From: Bacteroidota bacterium
Lineage (GTDB): Bacteria; Bacteroidota; Bacteroidia; Chitinophagales; Chitinophagaceae
Direction of reading: 5' to 3'
NCBI GenBank assembly: GCA_023409675.1
Contig: JAEYRC010000156.1
Span: 1 to 15,721 of the forward strand
Length of the DNA: 15,721 bases
In this document: positions 15,028 to 15,721 of the stretch, piece after piece
Position numbering within the stretch: position 1 is the stretch's first letter
How the letters are laid out: each line of letters starts with the position of its first letter
Program-made: the position numbers and the translations under genes
The notes under the pieces: model-generated
Seen by the model: only the letters and a program-made list of their open reading frames with translations
Databases searched by the model: none
What the model was told of the DNA's origin: nothing

Positions 15028-15721
15028 ATGAAAAGGACACTAATAAAATTAACTTTCTTAGCGATTGTGGCTACGGGCGTTTCGTGTAAGAAAGAACTGA
15101 ACCAGCTGCCCACTGCAGCGATCTCTCCCGGAACCTTCTTTGTAACGGAGAGTGATCTAAAAAACTACACCAATCAGTTTTACGTGCATCTTCCGGATGC
15201 GGGAACGATCTACGGAGAAGATGCCGATAACATCGTGAAATCTTCCGTAGCCCGTGAAATCGCGGGAACCCGCCTGGTGCCAACCACCGACGGCCGCTGG
15301 GGCTGGGCGAATCTTCGGGAAATCAACTTTTTCCTGACCAATGAAAATGTACAGAACTTTTCCAATGCGGCTGTACGCGATCATTATGTAGGACTGGCTA
15401 AATTTTTCCGGGCGTTGTTTTATTTCGATAAGGTGAGATCCTATGGCGATGTGCCCTGGTACAATACCGTTATAGAAACTGATGATGTGGAATTGCTGAC
15501 CAAACCACGCGATTCACGCCAGTTGATCATGGATTCTGTCCTGGCTGATATTGATTTCGCCATTGCACATCTTCGTACCGATAAAAGTGTGGAGCGCATC
15601 ACTAAATGGTCAGCCCTTGCCCTGAAATCCAGAATTGGATTGTATGAAGGAACCTGGAGGAAATACCATACCGAATTCAACATTTCCGGAGCAGAGAAAT
15701 TTTTAACTGCCTGCGTAGATG
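15028..15721 (+). CDS. SusD/RagB outer-membrane nutrient-binding lipoprotein, N-terminal part (runs off the right edge)
   Basis: ATG at 15028 opens a frame that stays open for 231 codons to the window end. The signal peptide MKRTLIKLTFLAIVATGVSC ends in a lipobox Cys20, followed by KKELNQLPTA, so it is a lipoprotein exported to the cell surface. SusD features include the TPR-type helices REINFFLTN at 97-105, AKFFRALFYFDKVRSYGDVPWY at 124-145 (the most characteristic stretch of the family), and TKWSALALKSRIGLYEGTW at 192-210. SusD caps the SusC barrel and delivers the substrate. It begins 22 bases after the susC stop and is surely co-transcribed. About half of a usual 450-600 residue SusD is visible. 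Confidence 0.93.
   Translation, partial: MKRTLIKLTFLAIVATGVSCKKELNQLPTAAISPGTFFVTESDLKNYTNQFYVHLPDAGTIYGEDADNIVKSSVAREIAGTRLVPTTDGRWGWANLREINFFLTNENVQNFSNAAVRDHYVGLAKFFRALFYFDKVRSYGDVPWYNTVIETDDVELLTKPRDSRQLIMDSVLADIDFAIAHLRTDKSVERITKWSALALKSRIGLYEGTWRKYHTEFNISGAEKFLTACVD

Noticed and set aside
1..15721. Search for tRNA, rRNA, CRISPR arrays, insertion sequences, phage or toxin-antitoxin genes
   Set aside because: No cloverleaf, regular spacer-repeat array, transposase or terminal inverted repeats were seen on either strand.

Overview
The window looks like a chromosomal piece of a Bacteroidota bacterium, probably of the Chitinophagaceae. Three things point there: a SusC/SusD pair next to an ECF sigma factor and a FecR-type anti-sigma factor; promoters of the TAnnTTTG type with few Shine-Dalgarno sequences; and lineage-typical small genes (a DUF6728-like single-pass protein, a three-helix membrane protein between surE and lpxB). 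The family placement is inferred from remembered gene content, not from a search.

Left part (1-3455): the 5' end of a large lipoprotein gene of the alpha-2-macroglobulin type runs off the left edge on the minus strand. Divergent from it is a 56-residue membrane protein gene. It meets lpxB tail to tail with only 3 bases between the stop codons. surE, a small membrane protein gene and lpxB form a minus-strand operon; the first two overlap by one base.

Middle (3456-8849): plus-strand housekeeping genes start from a very clear promoter at 3568-3597: atpG (F1 gamma subunit), scpB (condensin accessory subunit with a long acidic tail), lysA (diaminopimelate decarboxylase), a DUF4442 hotdog-fold gene, and a metallo-beta-lactamase/beta-CASP RNase-like gene that is broken by one in-frame TAG at 7560.

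Right part (8850-15721): an unrecognised 90-residue gene and a 333-base non-coding stretch with short ATCTGC repeats come before a nutrient-uptake locus. That locus is an ECF sigma gene, a FecR-like anti-sigma gene with two C-terminal DUF4974/STN-like domains instead of one, a susC gene broken by one in-frame TGA at 13149, and the 5' part of susD. The expected logic is that substrate binding at the SusCD outer-membrane complex signals through FecR to release the sigma factor. However, this SusC lacks the N-terminal STN signalling domain that such transducers normally carry, while the anti-sigma factor has a surplus STN-like domain.

Most notable points: two single-codon nonsense interruptions in otherwise intact conserved genes, and the unusual domain arrangement of the FecR/SusC pair. 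No tRNA, rRNA, CRISPR array, insertion sequence or phage gene was seen. Everything was read by eye, with no database search.
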